DNA from: Candidatus Puniceispirillum sp.
GTDB lineage: Bacteria; Pseudomonadota; Alphaproteobacteria; Puniceispirillales; Puniceispirillaceae
DNA length: 8,226 nucleotides
Assembly: GCA_016778825.1 (NCBI GenBank)
Contig: JADHOU010000058.1
Location: 1 to 8,226, forward strand
Direction: 5' to 3'
Shown: positions 1 through 4,994 of the stretch, piece after piece
Layout of the letters: each line of letters starts with the position of its first letter
Position numbering within the stretch: the stretch's first letter is position 1
The notes under the pieces: generated by a model
The model's database searches: none
Seen by the model: only the letters and a program-made list of their open reading frames with translations
What the model was told of the DNA's origin: nothing
Made by a program: the position numbers and the translations under genes

Positions 1-2
1 CT

Positions 3-128
3 GATGTGGTTGGCACGCTTCGCTATTGTGATGGCATGCGCATTTCGATTGACCATCGCCATGAACAGGTTGGTGATATTGCCGTGCATTTTCCAGTTGT
101 CGGTTATGTCATGACGCCAATTGACTGA
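3..128 (+). CDS. C-terminal end of an unidentified protein (5' end outside window)
   Basis: An open frame enters from the left edge and stops at TGA 126-128, leaving 41 codons. The readable tail begins DVVGTLRYCDGMRISIDH and ends VVGYVMTPID. Codon use (GAT, GGC, CGC, ATT) matches the neighbouring genes, which supports coding. I do not recognise the family: the fragment looks like the last beta-rich part of a globular enzyme, but no catalytic motif remains in view. There is no hairpin with a U-run directly after the stop; the first strong hairpin is at 235-260. The next gene on the same strand starts about 175 bases further on, so the two need not share a transcript. Confidence 0.6.
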   Translation, partial: DVVGTLRYCDGMRISIDHRHEQVGDIAVHFPVVGYVMTPID

Positions 129-234
129 TCTGTCCGATGCTTAATCCGAGATAGAAACGCAAGGCCAAGATAGAATTTCACGGCGCACTTATCTGGCAAT
201 CATACTGCACTGATTTGGAAAAAAGAATTAACCG

Positions 235-260
235 GCCCCATTCTAATAGTTTGATGGGGC
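235..260. repeat. Perfect 7-bp inverted repeat (hairpin)
   Basis: GCCCCAT (235-241) and ATGGGGC (254-260) are perfectly complementary across a 12-base loop. On the + strand no T-run follows, so this is not a classical terminator for the upstream gene. On the minus strand the stem is followed, after about nine bases, by a T-rich stretch (complement of 219-225). It could act as an RNA hairpin, a weak terminator or a protein-binding site ahead of the short gene at 304. Confidence 0.45.
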
Positions 261-280
261 GGGAATAGCCCTATCGGCAA

Positions 281-286
281 TATAAT
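281..286 (+). promoter_or_regulatory. Consensus -10 box (TATAAT) upstream of the short gene
   Basis: TATAAT is a perfect sigma-70 -10 hexamer 18 bases before the ATG at 304. No good -35 box is found at 16-18 bases: the sequence there is G-rich, and TTGATG at 251-256 is too far away (24 bases). A start point near 293 would put the ribosome site (GGGGA, 293-297) at the extreme 5' end of the message, so the assignment is uncertain. Confidence 0.3.
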
Positions 287-303
287 GCTTATGGGGATAT
301 TTG

Positions 304-489
304 ATGCAAAAATCAACATCGCTGAATGAGGCCGAAATTAAGGCTTTTACCGATCAGGCATTGTTTGCGAGGTCGCCGACCCCAGGAGGGAAGGGTGCCA
401 TAGGTCGCGATGTGGATCATGGCGGGCGCCATTATGGGAATTGTTTTAACGATTGGCATTTTCACGATTTTGACGTGATCATCCAATGA
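304..489 (+). CDS. Short protein of unknown function, possibly frameshifted
   Basis: A 61-codon frame starts at ATG 304, preceded by GGGGA (293-297), about six bases away. A TTG directly before it at 301 is a less likely start. The first 35 residues (MQKSTSLNEAEIKAF..., then a Pro/Gly/Lys-rich linker) look like a genuine soluble segment. The last 26 are rich in His, Asp and aromatics (His 39, 43, 52, 54; Cys 47). That region looks suspicious: in the +1 frame, 410-478 encodes a 22-residue strongly hydrophobic helix rich in Ile, Met and Gly. A one-base shift at about 404-410 would join the N-terminal segment to this helix and give a ~57-residue tail-anchored protein. The in-frame His-rich end could then be an artefact of a frameshift, a pseudogene or a sequence error. 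A metal-binding peptide is the alternative reading. Family not recognised. Confidence 0.45.
   Translation: MQKSTSLNEAEIKAFTDQALFARSPTPGGKGAIGRDVDHGGRHYGNCFNDWHFHDFDVIIQ
410..478 (+). other. Overlapping +1-frame hydrophobic helix (22 codons)
   Basis: ATG 410 to TGA 476-478 reads as an uninterrupted hydrophobic peptide (begins MWIMAGAIMG, ends TIGIFTILT), the length of one transmembrane helix. A TAG at 401-403 lies in the same frame just upstream, so any shift from the 304 frame must occur between 404 and 410. It could be the true C-terminal anchor of the short gene or an independent overlapping microprotein. There is only a weak ribosome site (TAGG, five bases before the ATG). Confidence 0.35.
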
Positions 490-503
490 CCAAACGATGA
501 TTA

Positions 504-521
504 ATTGGGAAATGACCCAAT
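504..521. terminator. Hairpin between convergent genes, terminator candidate
   Basis: ATTGGG (504-509) and CCCAAT (516-521) form a perfect 6-bp stem with a 6-base loop. It sits between the end of the short + strand gene (489) and the end of the minus-strand winged-helix gene (540). The + side is followed by AAAATCTGTT, with no clean T-run, so termination would be weak or aided by other factors. Confidence 0.4.
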
Positions 522-539
522 AAAATCTGTTACATACCG

Positions 540-827
540 CTAGGCGGTGATGGCATAAAGCCCCGACCGGTCGCCACCAATATGGGTGATTTTTTCCGCG
601 CTAATCAGCCGGTTGAATGACCGGTAAACCGTTGGCATCGGAATGTTGCGAACAAGATAATGTGATCGGATATCATGGATTGATACTGGTTCGTTGGTGT
701 CATTTGATAGCAGTACAACGGCTGCATAGACATGCTGTTCATTTGCGGTGAAATCAGCCAAGCCAACGTCTTTTTCCATATCCGTAATGGTTTCAAGCAG
801 TCGTGCAAACACAAGGTGGCTAGACAC
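540..827 (-). CDS. Small winged-helix DNA-binding protein
   Basis: A 95-residue protein. I place the start at GTG 827-825 because GGAG lies eight bases upstream; a TTG at 860 has no such site. The fold reads as a winged helix: helices at about 27-42 and 49-60, a probable recognition helix at about 63-77 (PMPTVYRSFNRLISAEK), then a wing with GGDRSGLYAI at about 84-93. This arrangement resembles MarR-like or other small wHTH regulators, but no ligand or dimerisation domain is present. The start overlaps the end of the upstream membrane-protein gene by eight bases (GTGTCTAG on the coding strand), a typical translational-coupling junction, so the two proteins are made together. The inferred role is a DNA-binding partner of that membrane protein. 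The target is unknown. Confidence 0.75.
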   Translation of the reverse strand: MSSHLVFARLLETITDMEKDVGLADFTANEQHVYAAVVLLSNDTNEPVSIHDIRSHYLVRNIPMPTVYRSFNRLISAEKITHIGGDRSGLYAITA

Positions 828-1404
828 TTGCAAATCTCCTGAACGTTTTAAGCAATCCAACTAATATGAATAAGACTATCACAAGCCCCATGACATCGCC
901 AATAATGAAACGCGTTAGTACATCAAAAGTATCCTCAATCGGAAACCGACCTTCAAGAAACAGGGTTGAGAAAAAGGAGTTGATAATCGAACTTAAAAGT
1001 CCGGCAAAAACCAGCGTTCGCCAGCTGATCACGCCAGTTGATTTCGGGTAAACATCAATCCGGACAAAACGCATCAACTCGAATGCAACCGGTGCGCATA
1101 ATGCGCCAACCATCGGAATGATAAAATCAGCCTGGGTCAATGGGCTAGTGTCGGGGCGCGTTACAAAATAGACGCAGATCGAAGCGGGAATAAGCGCCAA
1201 AATCGATTTTGGCCCAACCATCCATGCTCCTAGCACCCTTACCGCATGGGGTAGGTACAAAAGGCTGACGACAGCAACATTGCGTTCCACCATCATCGTT
1301 TCAATCGGCATGATGATCAGATGTTGAAACGTAATCAAGCCAAGATAAGCAAGAAAAATAAGCACAAACCAATGCGAGAAGAATTTTGAAAAATGCGGGT
1401 TCAT
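820..1404 (-). CDS. Polytopic membrane protein, MASE1-like in appearance
   Basis: A 194-residue integral membrane protein from ATG 1404. An in-frame GTG at 1461 would add 19 residues; neither start has a strong ribosome site. About six hydrophobic segments are visible at roughly 13-32, 43-58, 63-82, 92-112, 128-150 and 163-186. The stretch LYLPHAVRVLGAWMVG (about 49-64) recalls the Pro-containing second helix of bacterial membrane sensor modules such as MASE1, but I cannot assign the family. There is no kinase, cyclase or other output domain: the protein ends with RRFASV after the last helix. Its stop codon overlaps the start of the winged-helix gene by eight bases, so the likely output is that DNA-binding partner or an interaction with it. 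A transporter-like or structural role cannot be excluded. Confidence 0.7.
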   Translation of the reverse strand: MNPHFSKFFSHWFVLIFLAYLGLITFQHLIIMPIETMMVERNVAVVSLLYLPHAVRVLGAWMVGPKSILALIPASICVYFVTRPDTSPLTQADFIIPMVGALCAPVAFELMRFVRIDVYPKSTGVISWRTLVFAGLLSSIINSFFSTLFLEGRFPIEDTFDVLTRFIIGDVMGLVIVLFILVGLLKTFRRFASV

Positions 1405-1525
1405 GGGGTCTTTATAGGTCTCATACGGAAGTAAAATTAGATAAAATGCCGGAAAATACACGCAACGGTACCAGCCAATCTCGGGCTATTAACATTAGAT
1501 AATTGTAATATTTTGATCGCGGCAA

Positions 1526-1541
1526 GCCAAGGGCGCTTGGC
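1526..1541. terminator. Hairpin downstream of the 74-residue membrane gene
   Basis: GCCAAG (1526-1531) and CTTGGC (1536-1541) pair perfectly over a 4-base loop. The stem begins 13 bases after the stop of the minus-strand gene ending at 1555. No T-run follows on the minus strand (CTTGCCGCGATC), so it is a hairpin-only terminator candidate or a transcript-stabilising stem. Confidence 0.4.
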
Positions 1542-1554
1542 CTGATTTATTCAA

Positions 1555-1779
1555 TTAAAACCAACGAAACATGCCAATTAGCCCTGCTGTAGCGTAAAAT
1601 AGCTGAAGAAGCATGATGCCACGATGCTTGCCGAAATGGGCCCATAGGCCAATCAAACCTGCCGACAGAAACAAAAGCAGGAAGCCGATAAATTCCGCGC
1701 CGATATTTAACGCAATCAGCATTGAATATAGAATTGCTGTTCCAACACCTGTCCATTCAAGCCATTTTTGCCTATCCAT
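1555..1779 (-). CDS. Small membrane protein, 74 residues
   Basis: Starts at ATG 1779 with AAGG nine bases upstream. The sequence begins MDRQKWLEWTGVGTAILYSM and contains three hydrophobic segments, at about 10-28, 30-48 and 55-72, so the chain probably spans the inner membrane three times. The short polar link with His and Lys (WAHFGKHRG, about 46-54) is the main loop. It ends with FRWF. Similar short proteins with the opening WLEWTGVGTA are familiar to me from alphaproteobacterial genomes, but I know no function. It lies 66 bases downstream of the SDR-like gene on the same strand and probably shares its transcript. Confidence 0.75.
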   Translation of the reverse strand: MDRQKWLEWTGVGTAILYSMLIALNIGAEFIGFLLLFLSAGLIGLWAHFGKHRGIMLLQLFYATAGLIGMFRWF

Positions 1780-1845
1780 GATGAATGACCTTTTTGCTGT
1801 AATGGCGCGCGGTGTTGGAACAATGTTTGTTCGGTTTGTGCTGGC

Positions 1846-2553
1846 CTATTGTGCGACGAGCCAGCCACCATCGACGTCAATTGTGGTGCCAGTGATAAAA
1901 TCATTCTCAATCGCAAAGATAATGGCTTGTGCCACTTCGGCAGGATGGCCAGCGCGGTCTACCAGATGGGTTTTTGTGACATTCTGGTAATGTTTGGCGC
2001 GATCTTCACCACTCAACGCCACCATTGGCGTGTCGATAATGCCCGGTGAAACCACATTCACCCGCTTTGGTGCGATTTCGGCGGCAATGGCACGCGCCAA
2101 GGCTTCAACAGCGCCACCAACAGCCGATAGGGCAATCTGCCCGGGCTTTGGTTTACGGGCAGGACTGCCGCTAACAAGAACGATGCTTCCATGATCGCGA
2201 ACATGCGATGCGCCATAGCGCAGAACATTGGCATAGCCCCATAGCTTGTCAAACGAGCCTTGAAAGCCTTTCATATCCATTTCCATGAATGGGCCAAAGG
2301 CGCGTGAACCGCCAGTGGCGGAATTGACAAGAATGTCGATATCGCCTTCAGCATTGAAAAAGGCTTCAACCGCCTCACTGTCTCGGCTGTCTAGCGCGGC
2401 AAGACGAATGCCGGCCGGAACATCACCAGCTTTGCTTGGGTCACGGCTTACCGCAACAACATCTGCGCCTTTTTCAACAAGCATAAGGCTCGTCGCAAGG
2501 CCAATACCCGATGTGCCACCAAGAACAATGGCTTTTTTACCTGCAATATCCAT
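1846..2553 (-). CDS. SDR-family protein lacking the Tyr-Lys catalytic pair
   Basis: A 235-residue Rossmann-fold protein of normal SDR length. The dinucleotide-binding loop GGTSGIG is at 12-18. The second strand ends in AVSRD (34-38), where Ser36-Arg37 favours NADP(H) over NAD(H). VNSATGG (76-82) replaces the usual NNAG. The strand with the catalytic Ser is present (VLVSGS, Ser128), but the YxxxK positions are occupied by Ala141 and Val145 (QIALSAVGG). The structural PG motif (VVSPGIIDTP, 167-176) and C-terminal VDGGW (227-231) are intact. A recognised branch of SDR proteins has this same loss, so it is a divergent class and not a decayed gene; activity may use other residues or be absent. AAGGA lies about 12 bases before ATG 2553. 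The 74-residue membrane gene follows. Confidence 0.85.
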   Translation of the reverse strand: MDIAGKKAIVLGGTSGIGLATSLMLVEKGADVVAVSRDPSKAGDVPAGIRLAALDSRDSEAVEAFFNAEGDIDILVNSATGGSRAFGPFMEMDMKGFQGSFDKLWGYANVLRYGASHVRDHGSIVLVSGSPARKPKPGQIALSAVGGAVEALARAIAAEIAPKRVNVVSPGIIDTPMVALSGEDRAKHYQNVTKTHLVDRAGHPAEVAQAIIFAIENDFITGTTIDVDGGWLVAQ

Positions 2554-2568
2554 AATGTCTTTCGATCC

Positions 2569-2574
2569 TTTATA
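2569..2574 (-). promoter_or_regulatory. -10-like box for the SDR-like gene
   Basis: On the minus strand TATAAA (complement of 2569-2574) matches five of six -10 positions and lies 15 bases before the ATG at 2553. No clear -35 hexamer is found at normal spacing, and the ribosome site would lie very close to the start point. Weak candidate. Confidence 0.25.
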
Positions 2575-2601
2575 ATCAACAGTAAATCTGAAGAAACCAA
2601 G

Positions 2602-2676
2602 CTAGAGCATTTTGCCCGCTACCAGCAATATGATAATGCCGCCTGTCAGTTCTTTTGGCAAATTTGTCGCGCCCAT
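2602..2676 (-). CDS. Candidate 24-residue membrane microprotein
   Basis: ATG 2676 to TAG 2604-2602 encodes 24 residues: a polar start (MGATNLPKELTGG), then IIILLVAGKML, a short hydrophobic stretch. An in-frame TAA lies immediately before the ATG, so it is not the tail of a longer frame. Codon choice resembles the neighbours. No good Shine-Dalgarno sequence is visible and the hydrophobic core is short for a full membrane span. It lies between the XRE regulator and the SDR-like gene on the same strand. It could equally be chance; no family is recognised. Confidence 0.25.
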   Translation of the reverse strand: MGATNLPKELTGGIIILLVAGKML

Positions 2677-2709
2677 TTACCAGTAATATCGCGGCTTTGA
2701 TTTGAAAAT

Positions 2710-2730
2710 AGCGGAGGTATCATCGCCGCT
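2710..2730 (-). terminator. Terminator candidate after the XRE regulator gene
   Basis: On the minus strand AGCGG and CCGCT pair across an 11-base loop and are followed by ATTTTC. The element begins about 21 bases after the TAG of the regulator gene (2754-2752). The stem is short, so strength would be modest. Confidence 0.35.
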
Positions 2731-2751
2731 GCGCGAATATTGGCAAACTAG

Positions 2752-3126
2752 CTATTTCATTTTCGCAACTATCTTTTTGATTTGGCGTAGGCTGGTGGTT
2801 GCAGTTTTCAGGTTTTGTTCCAGCTGTTCAACCTGGGCTTTTAACTGGGTGATCTGGCGTTCAGGAAGGGCTGGTTGCGGCGGCTGTTTGCCAAGCCCGC
2901 TTAGCAAATAAGGCGGTGAAATATTCAAAATGCCGGCAAGCGCAACAAGCTTGTTTGCCCGTGGTTCAGATCGGTCTGCTTCCCATGCTTCATAGGTGTT
3001 TGCTCGCACGCCAAGGCGTTTGACAACATCGGCAACACTTAATCCCGATGCTTCGCGTGCCATTGAAATGCGCCCGCCAAGGGTGGTGTCTTCCTCATTT
3101 TCGTGGAAAATCGTTCTGTGTGGCAT
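2752..3126 (-). CDS. XRE-family HTH regulator with C-terminal coiled coil
   Basis: A 124-residue protein. ATG 3126 is chosen because GAGG lies nine bases upstream and the preceding in-frame sequence back to 3219 is not protein-like. The HTH_3/Cro-CI domain covers about 16-76: LGGRISMAREASGLS, VADVVKRLGV as the first helix of the HTH, then RANTYEAWEADRSEP as recognition helix and turn, and LVALAGILNISPPYLLSG. After a Pro/Gln-rich linker (79-88), residues 89-122 form a heptad-like coiled coil with Leu/Ile/Val spacing (ITQLKAQVEQLEQNL), presumably for dimerisation. There is no sensory domain. The gene is divergent from the DUF2938-type membrane gene with 268 bases between the start codons, so autoregulation and control of that neighbour are plausible. 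Confidence 0.85.
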   Translation of the reverse strand: MPHRTIFHENEEDTTLGGRISMAREASGLSVADVVKRLGVRANTYEAWEADRSEPRANKLVALAGILNISPPYLLSGLGKQPPQPALPERQITQLKAQVEQLEQNLKTATTSLRQIKKIVAKMK

Positions 3127-3394
3127 GGTAATGGGCCTCGGTGCGATGAAAGGGCAAAGCGACTTGCGGAAAGTGACCTGCTGAGTAAAAATCGATAAAC
3201 CAAGCCTAACCCGAGCCAAGGATGCCGATCAACCCTTAGCGGCAAATTTGCGGCAATGGATTTGTGGGGCAGCGATGATGATTGATCAGCGATTGACGAA
3301 AGCCATGTTCTGGACAAACATAAATCCCTTATCGTGTTATGGCCGGTCTGGCAATGGCGCGATTTATTGTTTTCGTCAGTGAGGCATATCTGAA
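3127..3394. promoter_or_regulatory. Divergent control region between XRE regulator and DUF2938-type gene
   Basis: This 268-base stretch has no gene. It holds a perfect 10-bp palindrome GCAAATTTGC (3242-3251), inside a longer motif with two copies of GCGGCAA. It also holds a direct repeat of CAGCGAT (3270-3276 and 3287-3293, period 17), the second copy running into TTGACG (3293-3298), a possible + strand -35 box with no good -10 at normal spacing. Any of these could be the operator of the regulator; none is proven. Confidence 0.35.
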
Positions 3395-3871
3395 ATGCTT
3401 GTTGTTCAAATTCTAATTGTTGGCGTTGTTGCCTGTGCCATTTTCGATCTCTGGCAGCGTCTGTTTCAAAAACTGACAGCGACTCCGCCAAGTAATTGGG
3501 GGATGGTGGGGCGCTGGAGCCTTGGCTTATTAACCAGCGGTCAGTTAATTGCCCGTGACCTTGAATTTCAAGCTGAACGAAAAAATGAATTGGCGGTTGG
3601 TTGGCTTGTTCATTATGGCGTCGCGATTGGGTATGCGGCCGTTTATGCGTGGCTTATGGATGCCACTATTTTGAAGGCAGAGTTGGTTGATGGCTTGATT
3701 TTTGGCGTGATAAGTGTGGCGGTGCCTTGGTTCTTTTTTCTACCGTGTCTTGGCAAAGGTATGTTGGGGCGTTTAACGCCAAACCCGCCACTGGTTTGCG
3801 CATTGGCCTTGATGATGCATTCGCTTTTTGGCGTGTCGATTGGGCTCGGCTTTGCGGTTTTCGCTGGCTAG
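3395..3871 (+). CDS. DUF2938-family membrane protein
   Basis: A 158-residue membrane protein from ATG 3395, with GAGG ten bases upstream. Four hydrophobic segments lie at about 2-18, 69-89, 98-117 and 134-157. Family-like features are the first helix followed by FDLWQRLFQ (17-25), a Gly-Arg-Trp before a second amphipathic stretch (39-41), the conserved ERKNELAVGWLVHYG block (61-75), a PWFFFLPCLGKGM segment (111-123) and His142 in the last helix. These match my recollection of DUF2938, a family with no assigned biochemical role. The divergent XRE regulator suggests controlled expression. It runs convergent to the MaoC-like gene with only 22 bases between the stops. Confidence 0.75.
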   Translation: MLVVQILIVGVVACAIFDLWQRLFQKLTATPPSNWGMVGRWSLGLLTSGQLIARDLEFQAERKNELAVGWLVHYGVAIGYAAVYAWLMDATILKAELVDGLIFGVISVAVPWFFFLPCLGKGMLGRLTPNPPLVCALALMMHSLFGVSIGLGFAVFAG

Positions 3872-3893
3872 GGGCGCTTGGCGCAGATTTCCC

Positions 3894-4373
3894 TTACAAT
3901 GATTTATTATCAACCGGCTGGATTTTTTTTACCAGATAGCGATGCGTTCCTTCCATGATAAGCTGGTCATGCTGGTTCAAAACAATTGCCCGTATTTCGA
4001 TAATGCCGGTGGTGCGCTGCGGCGTTAATTTGACGATTTCCAGCCCCGGATAGGCGGTATCACCAGCATAAAGCGGGTGATGCATTTCGCCGGAAAAAGA
4101 TAAAAGCGCAACAAGGCTATCGGCTGTTTGCTGGGGAAAATTGCCAGCACCGGCGGCAGTCTGGATAAAAACCTGCAGGCCATGCGCCAACAGTGCTGGA
4201 TGGCCACGTTCCTTGCAGAATTCGACATCATAATGGATTGGGTCATTGTCGCCCGATGCCAATTGGAATGCCGCAAACAGCGCATCCGTCATTGTTCGTG
4301 ATGGGATATAGAAAGTTTCGCCAATGGCAAAATCGTCAAACCATCTTGTTTCGGGGGCGTGAAGGCGGGGCAT
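3894..4373 (-). CDS. MaoC-family hot-dog hydratase/dehydratase
   Basis: A 159-residue single hot-dog protein. ATG 4373 is preferred over ATG 4379 because AAGGA (complement of 4381-4385) is seven bases from it and only one from the other. The hydratase signature is at 40-50, SGDNDPIHYDV: Asp42 and His47 are the expected catalytic pair, while the usual Asn two residues after the Asp is Asp44. GHPALLAHGLQVF (57-69) is the characteristic region after the active site. MaoC proteins hydrate enoyl-CoA or dehydrate 3-hydroxyacyl-CoA thioesters, including branched or methylated ones; the actual substrate is unknown. It lies 34 bases downstream of the VOC gene on the same strand and is very probably cotranscribed with it. 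The divergent SDR could supply the oxidation step of the same route. Confidence 0.85.
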   Translation of the reverse strand: MPRLHAPETRWFDDFAIGETFYIPSRTMTDALFAAFQLASGDNDPIHYDVEFCKERGHPALLAHGLQVFIQTAAGAGNFPQQTADSLVALLSFSGEMHHPLYAGDTAYPGLEIVKLTPQRTTGIIEIRAIVLNQHDQLIMEGTHRYLVKKIQPVDNKSL

Positions 4374-4407
4374 GATCATGTCCTTTCAGCGGTGCAGCAT
4401 TGTGCCT

Positions 4408-4815
4408 TTAGCGCGTGATTTCGTGCACTTCGATAATGTTACCATCAGGGTCATAAAAGAAGATCTGTTGCCAGCCCGCAACCGCTGTTTCGCCCCAATC
4501 AGAATAGGCAATGCCCTTTTCCTCAAGATGCGCTTTGAAAGCGGCTAAATCATCGGTGCGATAGGCAATGTGACCGCGTTCAAGCGGGTTGACGATATGG
4601 CCGGTGCGAAATCCAACTTGCATATCCTTTTGCGCCAGATGGGTTTGGATATGGCCATCTGAAACAAAGGCAACATCGCCATCATAGCCCCTTTTCTTTT
4701 CGAGAACCGGCAATCCTTCGGTTTCGGTTTTTAGCCCCAAAACATCTCGGTAGAAATGATCCATACCAGCAACATTATTGGTTGATAGATTTATATGATG
4801 CAGCCTTAACTTCAT
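4408..4815 (-). CDS. Glyoxalase/VOC-superfamily protein
   Basis: A 135-residue protein from ATG 4815, with GAGG five bases upstream. The open frame extends to 4971 but the extra sequence lacks protein character. Two beta-alpha-beta-beta-beta units are visible: LRLHHINLSTNNVAGMDHFY followed by RDVLGLKTE (to about 32), and GHIAYRTDDLAAFKAHLEEK (81-100) followed by GWQQIFFYDPDGNIIEVHE (114-132). Candidate metal ligands are His7/His8, His82 and Glu129, a pattern typical of lyases, epimerases or dioxygenases of this superfamily. DPDGNIIE is the common closing motif. It is the first gene of a two-gene unit with the MaoC-like gene. A methylmalonyl-CoA-epimerase-like or lactoylglutathione-lyase-like role would be guesses; the reaction is not determinable here. 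Confidence 0.85.
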   Translation of the reverse strand: MKLRLHHINLSTNNVAGMDHFYRDVLGLKTETEGLPVLEKKRGYDGDVAFVSDGHIQTHLAQKDMQVGFRTGHIVNPLERGHIAYRTDDLAAFKAHLEEKGIAYSDWGETAVAGWQQIFFYDPDGNIIEVHEITR

Positions 4816-4847
4816 TTTATCCTCGTTTCTGCGCTTTGCCGGTTCTC

Positions 4848-4877
4848 TATCAATCCAGCTTGTCAAGCTGGCGTCAA
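4848..4877 (-). promoter_or_regulatory. Candidate promoter of the VOC-MaoC operon
   Basis: On the minus strand TTGACG (complement of 4872-4877) and ATTGAT (complement of 4849-4854) are separated by exactly 17 bases. The -35 box matches five of six positions, the -10 box only three. The spacer is occupied completely by the palindrome at 4855-4871, an arrangement suited to repression. The first codon follows about 33 bases later. Confidence 0.35.
4855..4871. promoter_or_regulatory. Perfect 17-bp palindrome, operator candidate
   Basis: CCAGCTTG and CAAGCTGG flank a single central T, giving a perfect 8-1-8 inverted repeat. It lies in the 179-base region between the divergent VOC-MaoC operon and the SDR gene, about 40 bases from the VOC start. 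The short spacing suggests a dimeric repressor site (GntR- or TetR-like regulators use sites of this size) and not an RNA hairpin. No matching regulator gene is adjacent. Confidence 0.5.
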
Positions 4878-4994
4878 TCAGAGACAGTGAATTGGCTGAT
4901 ATTTTTACCGATAATTTGCCGCCATTGGCCTTTGGTAAAACTAATCTTTTCGGAGATCGCCAACGGGCCAATATAACCTATGGAGATAGAGCTG

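Larger units (their letters stand above)
129..303. other. Intergenic region with one hairpin and a -10-like box
   Basis: No convincing coding frame is seen in these 175 bases. They hold a perfect hairpin at 235-260 and a TATAAT hexamer at 281-286, both annotated separately. Short A-runs (for example 219-225) give no further recognisable element. Confidence 0.5.

Noticed and set aside
1613..2049. Plus-strand frames of 125 and 66 codons opposite the SDR-like and small membrane genes
   Set aside because: They are antisense to well-supported genes and have low protein character.
3127..3219. N-terminal extension of the XRE regulator to 3219
   Set aside because: The added residues are not part of the HTH fold and ATG 3126 has a well-spaced GAGG.
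4816..4971. N-terminal extension of the VOC protein to 4971
   Set aside because: The extra 52 residues lack domain character, while ATG 4815 has a good GAGG site and begins exactly at the first VOC strand.
4949..4977. Promoter TTCGGA-17-TATAAC for the SDR gene
   Set aside because: The -10 is good, but transcription would start at about 4984, inside the ribosome site GGAG at 4982-4985, so it is unlikely to be the main promoter unless the message uses ATG differently.
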